Shown one piece after another: positions 1 to 9,006 of a stretch of 64,000 nt of DNA (position 1 is its first letter; each line of letters starts with the position of its first letter). The notes below the pieces were generated by a model. The model was not told the origin of the DNA. It did no database searches and was given only the letters and a program-made list of their open reading frames with translations. The stretch covers positions 1 to 64,000 of the forward strand of contig JAVVEQ010000013.1 in assembly GCA_032250905.1 (NCBI GenBank), read 5' to 3'. This stretch comes from Desulfotignum sp032250905. GTDB taxonomy: Bacteria > Desulfobacterota > Desulfobacteria > Desulfobacterales > Desulfobacteraceae. Made by a program: the position numbers and the translations under genes.

Positions 1-398
1 ACCGACAATGTGGTTGCTAATTCATTAATGTGGTTGTTCACTCTGGCGTATTCATCAGCATATTCCTGGTTAGGCCCTTTCTTTATGCTGTCCATTATTT
101 TAGGATTCATAGGAATGACGAATGAAATAGCGAATGGGAATTTTTTTCCTGTTTGATCTGAAGGTGTGGAAAAATTCCGAAGGTCTGCTGCACCCCATAG
201 AGTAATTTCTTGTGTTTCCATCCACTCGATAAGCCAAGTTGGGTGCGTAATAGAATTAGTCGGCAATGTGTTACTCACTGGACTATCATTTTGACGGTTT
301 CCAAAATTCAACCCTCTTGCATCAAACATCCTGTCCCTTATCAAATTGACAATATCAGGTTTTGAATAGCATGGGTATTCATAATTTATCCAAGCCAT
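1..398 (-). CDS. QueG-like 4Fe-4S protein, 5' part only (runs off the window)
   Basis: An open frame on the minus strand starts at ATG 396-398 and stays open to base 1, giving the first 132 residues; an in-frame TGA lies just upstream, so no earlier start is possible. Residues from about 60 on (a GAADL stretch, then FPFAISFVIPMNP, then a region ending in YADEYARVN) resemble the N-terminal domain of epoxyqueuosine-reductase-like proteins with a double 4Fe-4S cluster domain. The cluster-binding cysteines would lie beyond the window and cannot be checked. The first 45 residues do not match the usual short N-terminus of that family. Family assignment is from memory of the motif pattern and is moderate at best. 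Confidence 0.55.
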   Translation of the reverse strand, partial: MAWINYEYPCYSKPDIVNLIRDRMFDARGLNFGNRQNDSPVSNTLPTNSITHPTWLIEWMETQEITLWGAADLRNFSTPSDQTGKKFPFAISFVIPMNPKIMDSIKKGPNQEYADEYARVNNHINELATTLS

Positions 399-516
399 AA
401 AAAATCACGCAGTGGATTTATCATGAGCAGGGAAAATTGGTTACGCCATTTTAACCCTCAGTTTTAGGAGTACAGCGGAGAAAACCTTCAGACTGGAACA
501 GTTGAAACTTGGTTCA

Positions 517-789
517 TTAAGCAGATAAAAGTTGAGGACGTCGTGCGGGGATACCAAAAAGCATTCCTTCAATACTTATATCCTCATCAATGTCAGGCCA
601 GTGAATACCTTGCCCAGTGCCGATTATTTCATAATTTTGACGCTGTTTTGGAGTTGCGTCCGACAACCTCCAAGACCAAGCCAATGGAACACTTATTCTT
701 CGACCGTCAGAAAGAAAGGCCGTTATCTCACTGTCCGTTATTTCTATGTTAGTCAATCTTGGTTCTGTAATTTCAACCGCAGTGCTCAT
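517..789 (-). CDS. DUF2442 domain protein (possible antitoxin-like partner)
   Basis: A 90-residue protein with the DUF2442 pattern: an acidic N-terminal strand region, a DGRRISVPLAWSWRL segment and a GxGxxIHWPDIDEDIS segment. It overlaps the 3' end of the upstream DUF4160 gene by 17 bp, so the two are probably translated together. DUF4160/DUF2442 pairs recur in bacterial genomes and have been suggested to behave like toxin-antitoxin pairs, but I know of no firm biochemical role. The pair lies in a relatively AT-rich stretch at the edge of the window with few neighbours, which fits accessory DNA. Confidence 0.75.
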   Translation of the reverse strand: MSTAVEITEPRLTNIEITDSEITAFLSDGRRISVPLAWSWRLSDATPKQRQNYEIIGTGQGIHWPDIDEDISIEGMLFGIPARRPQLLSA

Positions 790-1009
790 GCCATGCCTCC
801 AATATTACTGTCATATTCGATTGAATTGTTTTTCTAATTGAATTCAATTCCGTTGGAGAAAATCCATTGTTCTTGCCCAAAACAAGAGGATTTAACCAAA
901 ATTTGCATACTGCCTTATCTCTTTGAACGTGAACATGCATTGGTTCATTGCAGTCAAAGCTGTAAAAAAATAAACGATGGGGACCTGGAATGCTTTTAAC
1001 TGTTGGCAT
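773..1009 (-). CDS. DUF4160 domain protein
   Basis: A 78-residue protein with the DUF4160 hallmarks: an N-terminal PxRLFFYSFD segment followed by an MHVHV motif, a lysine/tryptophan-containing strand (CKFWLNP) and a C-terminal helix ending in WHEHCG. Its stop lies inside the DUF2442 gene, giving a two-gene operon on the minus strand. Function is unknown; a small toxin or nucleic-acid-associated role has been suggested for the family because of its pairing with DUF2442. The ribosome-binding site is weak. Confidence 0.72.
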   Translation of the reverse strand: MPTVKSIPGPHRLFFYSFDCNEPMHVHVQRDKAVCKFWLNPLVLGKNNGFSPTELNSIRKTIQSNMTVILEAWHEHCG

Positions 1010-1429
1010 TTTCTTTTGTTCTCATCTTTAGTTTCCAGACCATTATACTGATATTTGGTCATTTTTGAAATGGTATAAACAAAATCAGGCCTGCATTTTT
1101 TCCAAATTGTAAAATATCAACCATCTTGCAACACTCCTTGATTCTCACAAACCTCCATGATACTCAAGGTATTGCAAAAATCATTACCAGTACATTTCAC
1201 AATCTTCCATGAAAGTCCAGACAGAAAAAGGAAATTTTTCTAAGGCTGTAACAACTGCTGTGTCAATGCGTACTTGGTTGTGTACCACTGCCTCGGGAGA
1301 CCCTCATGGCTGGAGTGAAAGCGCTTTTTATCATGGATATAGTCACCTATTTTGATACCCGGGCATTTCACCGGCCGGGACCGATCTGAAAAAGCACCCG
1401 GTACCCTGCGGCAAAATTTGATCCCGCTG
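1010..1429. other. 420-base stretch without a convincing gene
   Basis: No reading frame here resembles a known protein; only short shadow frames are present. The part upstream of the DUF4160 gene (1010-1200) is AT-rich and probably carries its promoter, but I see no clear -35/-10 pair. The part next to mntP (1330-1429) is GC-rich and holds the end of that transcription unit without an obvious intrinsic terminator. Confidence 0.5.
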
Positions 1430-1990
1430 TCACGCCAGAAGCTGCGTCAGCAGAATCCGGAAACCGATGCCGATGAGCACCAGGCCGCCGACAATCTCCA
1501 TGCGTTTGCCCAGCATCGCCCCCAGGTGTCGGCCGATGCGGATGGCCAGCAACGACATGCCTGATGTGACCACGCCGATGACGATGCTCGGATACCAGAT
1601 GGCCACCCCCAGCATGGCAAAACTCAACCCCACGGCCAGGGCGTCGATGCTCACGGCAATGCTCAGCATCACCATGGTCATGCCCCGGGAGGGATCTTTG
1701 GCATGGGATTCCGCATCGGGATGCAGCCCGGATTTCACCATGCGGCCTCCGACAAACATGAGCAGCAGAAACGCCACCCAGTGGCTGACCGCCTGGATGA
1801 ACACCAGCAGCCCCAGCCCCAGAAACCAGCCGATCACCGGAAAAAGAAACTGAAACAGCCCGAAATGAAAGGACAGCCGGAACACGGCCCTTGGATTGCC
1901 GGCATATCCGGCGGCCGAGGCGGCCAGGCTCACCGCGGCCGCGTCCATGCCCAGGCCCAGTGCAATCAGAAAAATGTCCGCCGCGCCCAC
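1430..1990 (-). CDS. mntP: Manganese efflux pump MntP
   Basis: A 186-residue integral membrane protein with about six hydrophobic segments and the two internal MntP repeats, each carrying a conserved acidic signature: GMDAAAVS (Asp16) and SIDALAVG (Asp116). In this family the aspartates are essential for exporting Mn2+ from the cytoplasm. The start is GTG at 1988-1990, preceded by AGGA at suitable spacing; length matches the family. No yybP-ykoY Mn riboswitch is visible in the short gap to the upstream dsrE-like gene, so regulation is not evident. Confidence 0.93.
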   Translation of the reverse strand: MGAADIFLIALGLGMDAAAVSLAASAAGYAGNPRAVFRLSFHFGLFQFLFPVIGWFLGLGLLVFIQAVSHWVAFLLLMFVGGRMVKSGLHPDAESHAKDPSRGMTMVMLSIAVSIDALAVGLSFAMLGVAIWYPSIVIGVVTSGMSLLAIRIGRHLGAMLGKRMEIVGGLVLIGIGFRILLTQLLA

Positions 1991-2035
1991 AAAATTCCTT
2001 TTCTTGCGTCATTCACTGGCAAACGGATCATGGAT

Positions 2036-2395
2036 TTACAGACTGATCACTGCGGCATCACAGGACAGATTGATGAATTCCGCGGCTGAAGCCATGCGCG
2101 CGCCTTCGATGAGATCCGCCTCCTTGATCTGACGGGCAGCGGCACAGGGGGTACACACCAGAATCGGCACTTCATGGGCCTGAAGATAGGCCAGAAGATC
2201 ATCGGCCACATCCCCGGTGGCGGCCCTCACATGGGTGATGATGCCCTGTTTGGCCAGATACACCCCTTCGTCGAGTAAAAACAGGCTGGTGTTTTTCCCT
2301 TCCTTGTGTGCGATCGTGGCCAGGTGAATGGCCCGTGTCGCCCGGTTGGTGTCGTTGGTTCCGCAGGACAGTGCAATTACCACATTGTTTGTCAT
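2036..2395 (-). CDS. DsrE-family sulfur-relay-like protein
   Basis: A 119-residue single-domain protein of the DsrE/DsrF/TusD fold: N-terminal VVIALSCGTND strand-loop, a Rossmann-like core with LFLLDEGVYLAKQG, and a CTPC segment near residue 85 that could supply the reactive cysteine used by family members to carry persulfide. The start has a good GGAG site. It lies 46 bp from mntP and downstream of the pentahaem cytochrome, all on the minus strand. Sulfur transfer or a redox-sensing role is inferred from the family only. Confidence 0.82.
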   Translation of the reverse strand: MTNNVVIALSCGTNDTNRATRAIHLATIAHKEGKNTSLFLLDEGVYLAKQGIITHVRAATGDVADDLLAYLQAHEVPILVCTPCAAARQIKEADLIEGARMASAAEFINLSCDAAVISL

Positions 2396-2467
2396 TGGAT
2401 GCTCCTTTTTCTCATGCGTTACATTTAACCCGCAGTTACCACTGTATCTGAACCTGTGGCAGGCAGA

Positions 2468-3823
2468 TTACAGCACATGGGTCACCCGGGCCATTTCCAC
2501 CACCGGCAACGGTCCTAAGGGCTCTCCGGGAAGCAGGTTCAGCACCTTCTGGGGCATACTCCGGTACAGCAGCCGGACCTGAATTTCAGATTCCTTCTCC
2601 AGGACCTGGTCCAGGGGGATCACCTCTGTTGCCTGCCCTCTGGCCGGGATCCGGTTGTCATGGAGCACCTCTCTGGCCTTGGACAGGTTAAGAACCAGAT
2701 TGCCTTTGCCGTCCCCGAAAACGGTTCTGTAAATCAATGCATTGTCCGGCAGCTCCTTTTTTTCGTCCAGGATTCCGGATTCAAAAACCCGGTTGCCGTT
2801 TTTATCCAGGATAATGATTTCAAGCCACATCTGGCGCATATCCGCCAGACCCGTGGGCAGGGAATGACCGGCCCCGGTATTGGAAACAGTGACCCCCAGC
2901 TCTTTTTTGTCCAGATTCGAAAGGTCCAGATCCAGTTTTGCCGCATGCTGCAACCGCTCTTTGGCCATGTCCGGTTTTTCTGAATCACCGAAAGAGGCCG
3001 GCACACCGGAATTACCTCCCACAAAATAATGGGTATAGGTATGGGGCCTTTCCCTGCTGTAGTCCGCGGAACTGCCCGGGTTTTCTGGTCGGTCCGTGCT
3101 GCCGGTGGCGGGTACGCCGGGTCTCTGGTACATGTGGCAGCCCTGGCAGGTGATGCGTTTTTCCGGATCATCGGAATTATAGGGGCTGTTTTTCCATTCC
3201 GTGTAGGTGGTTTCCAGATCGGTGCCAAAGGTCACGTGCTTGACATCATGGCAGGTGCCGCAGAATTCCGCACTGTCATGCAGAGGGGAATAGGCGGCCT
3301 CGTGAAAATCGGGTTCGGCATCCTCAAACGGCCCGCGCTTGGTCCCCGGGTCGTCCTCGCCGTATCCGGGTTCCAGCACCAGCCCGTTGTTGTACATTTT
3401 CTCCAGGTTCACGGCGGAATGGCAGTAATCACACTGAATGCCCCGGGTGGCGATCTCCGGGGTCTTTGACAGATCATCGGACAGTTTTTCCGGGAATCCG
3501 GTGATCACCCCCACCGGGGTATGGCATTTCACACAGGATTCGGCCTCATCGATTTCGCCCTGGTCGGTAAGCCCCTGAAGCAAAAACAGGGCCACCCGGG
3601 TATATACCGGGTCCTTGTGGGACAGGTTGTGCATGGAGTTGGACCATTGTTCGAATTTTTCGGAATGACACCCGGAACAGGTGTCCGGATCGATGAACCG
3701 GTCCAGTTCAAATGTCTGGGACGGTCCGGACAGGGCAATGCTTACCCATCCAAACACCGTCAGAGATATGGCCGGTATCATTGCTTTGAAGATGTTCCAG
3801 TAATTGCGGGTCTGCTCTTTCAT
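2468..3823 (-). CDS. Pentahaem c-type cytochrome (cytochrome c554-like)
   Basis: A 451-residue exported protein. Residues 13-32 form a hydrophobic signal or anchor segment, so the haem domain is periplasmic. Five CxxCH sites are present at about Cys49, Cys97, Cys131, Cys188 and Cys226, with extra His residues that could be sixth ligands. The C-terminal 150 residues lack haem sites and look like a beta-rich domain. Such proteins carry electrons between membrane quinone modules and periplasmic enzymes in sulfate reducers; the specific partner is unknown. The ATG overlaps the stop of the upstream gene by 4 bp and has a strong AGGAG site, so the two are translationally coupled. Confidence 0.88.
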   Translation of the reverse strand: MKEQTRNYWNIFKAMIPAISLTVFGWVSIALSGPSQTFELDRFIDPDTCSGCHSEKFEQWSNSMHNLSHKDPVYTRVALFLLQGLTDQGEIDEAESCVKCHTPVGVITGFPEKLSDDLSKTPEIATRGIQCDYCHSAVNLEKMYNNGLVLEPGYGEDDPGTKRGPFEDAEPDFHEAAYSPLHDSAEFCGTCHDVKHVTFGTDLETTYTEWKNSPYNSDDPEKRITCQGCHMYQRPGVPATGSTDRPENPGSSADYSRERPHTYTHYFVGGNSGVPASFGDSEKPDMAKERLQHAAKLDLDLSNLDKKELGVTVSNTGAGHSLPTGLADMRQMWLEIIILDKNGNRVFESGILDEKKELPDNALIYRTVFGDGKGNLVLNLSKAREVLHDNRIPARGQATEVIPLDQVLEKESEIQVRLLYRSMPQKVLNLLPGEPLGPLPVVEMARVTHVL

Positions 3824-4260
3824 GACATCTCTCCTTTTTTTACCCGTCCATGGGAGAATTGTTTCACCTCACCGTCCCGGCTCAGAATCATCCAGTCACC
3901 ATTTTCCTCCCGGGCCGCCACCAGGCAGTCCACTTCAGTACCATCGACAAGGGTGATTTTGCAGTTACCGGAATCATCCGGGGTATCCACCCGGTCAAAC
4001 TGCCTGTTTTGAGCCATGGTTTTGAACGTTTCAGTCCCTTTTTCAATGGCAATGATCCGGTCATACGCGGGTTGGTCCAGACGTTTAATTTCACCTCGAA
4101 GATCCCGGATCTGCTGTTTGCATTCCGCGATGGTCTTCATCACCTGTTCCATCTCATCCTTCTGATCCGATGGAATGGAAAAAAGAATCTGTTTGTGCAG
4201 TTCCATATCCATTTCAACCAATGAAATTTTTTTTAACACATTTTCCACGTAGGGGTGCAT
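3820..4260 (-). CDS. Uncharacterised protein coupled to the cytochrome
   Basis: A 146-residue soluble protein that I do not recognise. The N-terminal 75 residues are charged and helical, probably coiled coil; the C-terminal half is beta-rich and acidic (ITLVDGTEVDCLVAARE, then a DWMILSRDGEV segment). There is no signal peptide and one Cys pair only. Its stop overlaps the start of the pentahaem cytochrome by 4 bp, which suggests co-expression, but the role is unknown. The layout (helical hairpin plus small beta domain) is loosely reminiscent of GreA-type factors, without the motifs that would support that call. Confidence 0.7.
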   Translation of the reverse strand: MHPYVENVLKKISLVEMDMELHKQILFSIPSDQKDEMEQVMKTIAECKQQIRDLRGEIKRLDQPAYDRIIAIEKGTETFKTMAQNRQFDRVDTPDDSGNCKITLVDGTEVDCLVAAREENGDWMILSRDGEVKQFSHGRVKKGEMS

Positions 4261-4322
4261 GCCGCTCCTCTGCAGTCAAATTATTTTTTCACTCCGGCGC
4301 CCGGCCGGTCATTCTTCTTCAC

Positions 4323-4427
4323 TCAGGATGGGCAGAAATTACCTTCCCGGGCCGCTTTTTCATTGCCCTGAATAATCCATTCCATCAAACGCTTCAACAG
4401 ATTTCTTTTCTTTTCTTTTTCAGACAT
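4323..4427 (-). CDS. Small 34-residue ORF coupled to the DHFR-like gene
   Basis: ATG at 4425-4427 overlaps the stop codon region of the upstream reductase gene, and the AAGGTG just before it can act as a Shine-Dalgarno. It encodes 34 residues: a lysine-rich start, an amphipathic helix around LLKRLMEWIIQ and a short tail ending in NFCPS. No family is recognised. It could be a real small protein or chance; the overlap geometry and helix-like composition are the only support. Confidence 0.35.
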   Translation of the reverse strand: MSEKEKKRNLLKRLMEWIIQGNEKAAREGNFCPS

Positions 4428-4944
4428 GAGGTATCACCTTGTAAATGAGCAGTATATGCCCTTTGTCAATTTCCCTGCAGGTTTCATATTCCAGAGACAG
4501 GTCCAGTGGGGTATTGAACAAAGACAGCCCCTGGCCGAAGACAGCCGGCACCAGTGTCAAATGAATCTGGGTGATCAGATTTTCTTTTGCAAACAGGGAG
4601 TTGATGACCGACCCGCCGATCAGGGCGGCCTGGTCAAACCCCTGACGACTGAGATCCTCCAGTATTTCGGCCGGTGCCTGGTCGGTGAACACGAGATCCG
4701 GGTCATCACTTTTCCGGTTTTTATTCCGGGTCATGACAATATTTTTTCTTCCAGGCAGGGGATGACCGATGGTGTCAAATGTATTTGATCCCATGATCAC
4801 CACACCGGCGTTTCGGGTTGTCTTCACAAAATACTGCTTGTCTTTTCTTCCGGTCCAGTTGACCAGCTCGGCCTGATTTCTGGCGATTTTCCCGTCCAGG
4901 GTCATGGCCATGAGCAGAATCACTTCCATGGGTCTTTCCATCAC
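4420..4944 (-). CDS. Dihydrofolate-reductase/RibD C-terminal family reductase
   Basis: A 174-residue protein of the DHFR-like RibD_C fold: N-terminal strand LLMAMTLDGKIARN, a VVIMGSNTFDTIG segment typical of the NADPH-binding loop, and AALIGGSVINSLF, the usual glycine-rich nucleotide-binding turn. Family members reduce pterin or pyrimidine substrates with NAD(P)H; true folate reduction is not proven because these proteins differ from FolA. It sits in a minus-strand run with a 71-residue unknown protein and fumC. No thymidylate synthase gene is nearby to support a folate role. Confidence 0.8.
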   Translation of the reverse strand: MMERPMEVILLMAMTLDGKIARNQAELVNWTGRKDKQYFVKTTRNAGVVIMGSNTFDTIGHPLPGRKNIVMTRNKNRKSDDPDLVFTDQAPAEILEDLSRQGFDQAALIGGSVINSLFAKENLITQIHLTLVPAVFGQGLSLFNTPLDLSLEYETCREIDKGHILLIYKVIPHV

Positions 4945-4945
4945 A

Positions 4946-5161
4946 TTATTCCGTGTCCGGCCAGGAACGACTGACCTCTTCCACCATGTAACAGAACCGC
5001 CCCCAGGAAAATTCCCTGCCCGAAATGGGACAGCGAAGGGTCACCTTGTGGTCGGTCACGTTGATCACTTCCCAGTCCCCGGATCGGGGAGAGTTTTCAA
5101 TACGGATTTTCTGTCCGGCCTTGAACGGATACCCCTTGAACAGGGTGACATTTTCCAGCAT
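4946..5161 (-). CDS. Small uncharacterised beta-rich protein
   Basis: A 71-residue protein with alternating beta-strand character (FKAGQKIRIE, DWEVINVTDHKVTLRCPISG, FSWGRFCYMVEE), two cysteines and no membrane segment. It resembles a small SH3-like barrel, but no family is recognised. It lies 15 bp downstream of fumC and 1 bp upstream of the DHFR-like gene, so it is in the same transcription unit. Function unknown. Confidence 0.6.
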   Translation of the reverse strand: MLENVTLFKGYPFKAGQKIRIENSPRSGDWEVINVTDHKVTLRCPISGREFSWGRFCYMVEEVSRSWPDTE

Positions 5162-5176
5162 GAGATGAATTCCTTT

Positions 5177-6580
5177 TCATTTGGTTTTAAAGGGCCGGGT
5201 CATGGCAGAGGGATCCAACAGGCGTGAAAATTCTTCTTTTGTCAGATACCCCAGATCACTGGCAGCCTGCGCCAGAGTGCTCCCGTCGGCATGCGCTTTT
5301 TTAGCGATGACCGCTGCCTTGTCATATCCCAATTTCGGCGCCAGGGCCGTCACCAGCATCAATGAATTCTCCAGATGGGCCTGGATATTTTTTTGATTGG
5401 GAACCAGGCCCCGTACGCAGTGTTCCAGAAAAGACGCTGCCGCATCCCCCAGCAGCCGGGCAGACTGCAGGAAATTATAGATGATCACCGGTTTGAATAC
5501 ATTGAGTTCGAAATGACCGGAGGATCCGGCCAAAGACAGGGTGACATCATTGCCCATGACCTGGGCACACACCATGGTGAGGGCTTCCGGCTGGGTCGGA
5601 TTCACTTTACCGGGCATGATGGAAGATCCCGGTTCGTTGGCCGGCAGGTTCAACTCACCAATGCCGCACCGGGGACCTGAACCCAGCATGCGGATGTCAT
5701 TGCCGATTTTCATGAGACTCACGGCAACGGTTTTAAGGGCACCATGGCAGGACACCAGGCTGTCATGGGCCGCCAGGGCCGCAAATTTATTGGTGGCCGG
5801 AACAAAAGGATGTCCGGTGAATTCCGCCAGTTTCTCCGCCATACGGATGTCAAACCCCTCAGGGGAGTTGAGGCCGGTGCCCAGCACCGTTCCCCCTATG
5901 GCTACCCGGGCCAGCAGGGGCAGATGATCCGTCAACACCCGGATGCTCTGCTCCATCATGGCGGCATATCCTGAAACCTCCTGGCCCAGGGTCAGTGGAA
6001 CGGCATCCATGAAATGGGTCCGACCGATTTTGACGATACCGTCCCACTCCCGGCTCTTCCGGTCCAGTTCGCGGTAAAGGGATTTAAGGGCCGGAATCGT
6101 TGCCTCAGCCAGCCGGGCATAGGCGGCCATGTGCATGGCTGTGGGAAACGCATCATTGGAGGACTGGGATTTATTGACATCGTCATTGGGATGCAGGATC
6201 ACCCCGGTGTCATCTGTGCCCCGGCCGGACAACTCCCGGGCCCGGGCAACGATGACCTCGTTGACATTCATGTTGGTCTGAGTGCCGGACCCGGTCTGCC
6301 ACACCTTTAATGGAAAATGGTCGTCAAGGTCTCCTTTGATGATTTCATCACACACCTGCACAATGAGCTGAATCTTTGAATCCGGCAGAAGCCCGAAACC
6401 GCCGTTTACCAGGGCTGCCGCTTTCTTCAGGTATCCGAAGGCCCGGATTACCGGAATGGGCATTGTTTCATCGCCGATGTTGAAATTTTCCAGAGACCGC
6501 TGGGTCTGGGCTCCCCAATAGACGTTTTCAGGGACACAAACCTCTCCCATGAAGTCTTTTTCCGTGCGTGTCGCCATCAT
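5177..6580 (-). CDS. fumC: Fumarate hydratase class II
   Basis: A 467-residue fumarase of the aspartase/fumarase superfamily catalysing reversible hydration of fumarate to malate in the cytoplasm. The three signature regions are present: GSGTQTNMNVNEV, the TxxMDAVPLTLGQE substrate region, and the GSSIMPGKVNP catalytic loop. Length is normal for class II (iron-independent) enzymes. The start (ATGATG) overlaps the stop of the acyl-CoA synthetase gene by 4 bp, so the two are translationally coupled. This fits central carbon metabolism in an organism oxidising organic acids. Confidence 0.96.
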   Translation of the reverse strand: MMATRTEKDFMGEVCVPENVYWGAQTQRSLENFNIGDETMPIPVIRAFGYLKKAAALVNGGFGLLPDSKIQLIVQVCDEIIKGDLDDHFPLKVWQTGSGTQTNMNVNEVIVARARELSGRGTDDTGVILHPNDDVNKSQSSNDAFPTAMHMAAYARLAEATIPALKSLYRELDRKSREWDGIVKIGRTHFMDAVPLTLGQEVSGYAAMMEQSIRVLTDHLPLLARVAIGGTVLGTGLNSPEGFDIRMAEKLAEFTGHPFVPATNKFAALAAHDSLVSCHGALKTVAVSLMKIGNDIRMLGSGPRCGIGELNLPANEPGSSIMPGKVNPTQPEALTMVCAQVMGNDVTLSLAGSSGHFELNVFKPVIIYNFLQSARLLGDAAASFLEHCVRGLVPNQKNIQAHLENSLMLVTALAPKLGYDKAAVIAKKAHADGSTLAQAASDLGYLTKEEFSRLLDPSAMTRPFKTK

Positions 6581-9006
6581 GTCTCCTTTTTGTCAAAACC
6601 TGTCAAACCGGCATTGGACCGGATGGCATCGGCCCGCAGCCGGCCCTGGATATACAGGGCCAGGGCTGCCACGGCCTGATCGCACACCTTAAATACCGGA
6701 ACGCCTTCTGCCATCAGGGCATCCCGCAGCGGATCATACAGCCGTCCCCCGTCCACAACGGTGACCACCGGGGTCCGGGTCCGGGTCTTCAGATTGATCA
6801 TCAACTGCCGGATACTGGTGTCCTGATGCATGTCAAAACCCGGGCTCTCTGACACATCCAGGGTTTTCATGGCCGGTGACAGCGGATCCAGGCTCAGGAT
6901 CACGGCATCCACATTCGGGTCCCGGGCCAGGATGTCGCAGATCTGTGCGTGGGTTTCATCATCGGCCGCCGGATTGATGTCCAGGGGGTTGGACAGGGTT
7001 ACCAGGTCGGACAAACCTTTGTTTGAGAGCACCTGGGCCACCGCCTGCCAGGTGGATTCCCTGCATTGTGCCAGTTCCAGGGAAAAATCATCGGACTGAA
7101 TGGCATCCGCCATGCCGACGGCCTCAAATCCGGCACCACTGACAACAGCCAGGCGGTTGCCCTGAATCATTTTTTGGTTCAGGGTTTCCGCCAGCAGCAT
7201 CAGGTCCTGGAATTCGGTGAAACTGCGGGCCACAATGGCCCCGGCCTGGGACACGGTGCTCTCGCATACCATGTAATCTCCGGCCAGGGAGGCGGTATGA
7301 CTGCCCGTGGCCGCCTTGCCTTCCGGGGTCCGGCCGGCTTTGTAAAACACCACGTCCTTGCCTGCCAGCACCGCCTGCCTGACGGACCGGCAAAAGGCCA
7401 GGCCGTCCAGGTCATTGAAGCCCTCCGCATACACGGCAATCACATCCACCTGATCCGAATCCTTGAAATAGGCCACCATGTCTCCCAGAGTAAGATCGGT
7501 CTGGTTACCCATGGAAATCATATATGCAGGAGACAGAAACGGACTCTGATGGGTCCGGTGAAGCATGAATGCCCCGCTCTGGCTGACCAGGGCCGCCCTG
7601 TGACAGGCTTTTCCCCGGACCTTGGGCAATTTTTCCTCTGGAATGAACCAGGTGTCATACTGACCGGGTTTTGAAATCACGCCCATACAGTTGGCCCCCA
7701 GAAAAACAGGGCCGCCGCCTTCCTTTGTGTGGGCGTCATGGATTTGAGCGATCACCTGGCGGGCCCGGTCACGGCTGTCTTCGGTCTCCCCCATGCCTCC
7801 GGGAATCAGCATGACCGCCCGGGCCAGATCCTTTTCAATGATCTCTTCCACCAGGTCCGGCACCTGGGACGCCCCCACGGCCACGATCAACAGATCCAGT
7901 CCCGATATCCGGTCTTTTTCTAAGCAATCAAACCTTTCCAGGCCGCGGACACCGTCGATCTCAGTTACCCCTTTCTTGAACACCACCACCTGGTTTTTGT
8001 CAAATCCCTCGGCCAGAATGTTATTGAGAATGATCCGCCCGAAATTGTTCCGGGTGGCGGACACGCCGATAATACCAATGGACACAGGATGAAGCAGGTG
8101 TTCGATCTTGGCGACCGGCCGTGGGCCATGGTGTTTCACGGGAAGTGAAAACCGGCACAGCCCGTCCAGGGGCACCATGAGATAGTCGGTGAACGCAAAG
8201 GGATTGATTTCCAGTTCATCGATAATAAACGGCGCGTCCGGATTGATCCGGGAATAAAAATTGCCGATCCGGACAAAGGATTCAAAACATTCCATGATCT
8301 GTTCGTCTGTGACGATACGCCGCTGTCCTCGTGTCAGGCCGGCCAGTTTGCGGTAGGAAATCGTCTGACGGAACAGCTGAAAAAAACCGGGGCTGTCTTC
8401 CATGGCCGTGGAAGCGGCCACAATGGCCTGACCTTTTCTGAAGCGGCTGGCGTAGAGTTCCGTGTCCGTGCCGCCCAGACCCGCGCTGATGATGGGACCG
8501 AATTCCCGGGTATGCCGCAGCCCCACAATGAGTTCATTGCCGAATGCCTGGGAATCCGGGGGCATGTACTGGACCAGAAGCACCCCTTTGATATCCCTGG
8601 CTACCGCCGTGACCAGGGCGTCACCCTTCAAACCCCGGTAAGGTTCCGGCATGTCCTGATCCGGAATCTGGGCTGCGTAGTCCTCCGGCACTTCGTAAAA
8701 CATGCGCCGAACCGTTGACCTGATTCTGCCGGGATCTTTTTCCACGATTCTCACCCCGCCCACCTCGGTTTTGTGAACAATGGCAGGAGAGACGATTTTC
8801 AGTACACACCGGGTACCTGGAAAAGATGTCAATGCATCATCCGTGTACCGGGTTCCCCGGGTCAACAGCCTGCATTCAGGCGGGGTTTCCGCACCGGAAC
8901 AGGCCAGCAGCTGATATACCTCGTACTCGTAAAGAAAACGGCGGCCCTCTTTGCAGGCAGTTTCAAACATCTGGGTGATGCGGTCAAAATCGATGGGGAT
9001 TTCCAT
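6577..9006 (-). CDS. ADP-forming acyl/acetyl-CoA synthetase, fused subunits
   Basis: I chose ATG 9004-9006 (809 residues) because GGGAG precedes it at proper spacing; the upstream extension of 39 codons has no such site. The N-terminal ~330 residues look like the ATP-grasp (beta) part, followed by the CoA-binding and ligase domains of the alpha part. GSHTASLAGD (His570) matches the loop carrying the phosphorylated histidine of the family. The enzyme couples cleavage of an acyl-CoA to ATP formation, or the reverse activation. Domain order is beta then alpha, one of the known fused arrangements. Coupled by overlap to fumC. Acyl specificity cannot be told. Confidence 0.88.
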   Translation of the reverse strand: MEIPIDFDRITQMFETACKEGRRFLYEYEVYQLLACSGAETPPECRLLTRGTRYTDDALTSFPGTRCVLKIVSPAIVHKTEVGGVRIVEKDPGRIRSTVRRMFYEVPEDYAAQIPDQDMPEPYRGLKGDALVTAVARDIKGVLLVQYMPPDSQAFGNELIVGLRHTREFGPIISAGLGGTDTELYASRFRKGQAIVAASTAMEDSPGFFQLFRQTISYRKLAGLTRGQRRIVTDEQIMECFESFVRIGNFYSRINPDAPFIIDELEINPFAFTDYLMVPLDGLCRFSLPVKHHGPRPVAKIEHLLHPVSIGIIGVSATRNNFGRIILNNILAEGFDKNQVVVFKKGVTEIDGVRGLERFDCLEKDRISGLDLLIVAVGASQVPDLVEEIIEKDLARAVMLIPGGMGETEDSRDRARQVIAQIHDAHTKEGGGPVFLGANCMGVISKPGQYDTWFIPEEKLPKVRGKACHRAALVSQSGAFMLHRTHQSPFLSPAYMISMGNQTDLTLGDMVAYFKDSDQVDVIAVYAEGFNDLDGLAFCRSVRQAVLAGKDVVFYKAGRTPEGKAATGSHTASLAGDYMVCESTVSQAGAIVARSFTEFQDLMLLAETLNQKMIQGNRLAVVSGAGFEAVGMADAIQSDDFSLELAQCRESTWQAVAQVLSNKGLSDLVTLSNPLDINPAADDETHAQICDILARDPNVDAVILSLDPLSPAMKTLDVSESPGFDMHQDTSIRQLMINLKTRTRTPVVTVVDGGRLYDPLRDALMAEGVPVFKVCDQAVAALALYIQGRLRADAIRSNAGLTGFDKKET

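Noticed and set aside
1990..2035. Manganese riboswitch before mntP
   Set aside because: The gap to the upstream gene is only about 45 bp and shows no such structure.
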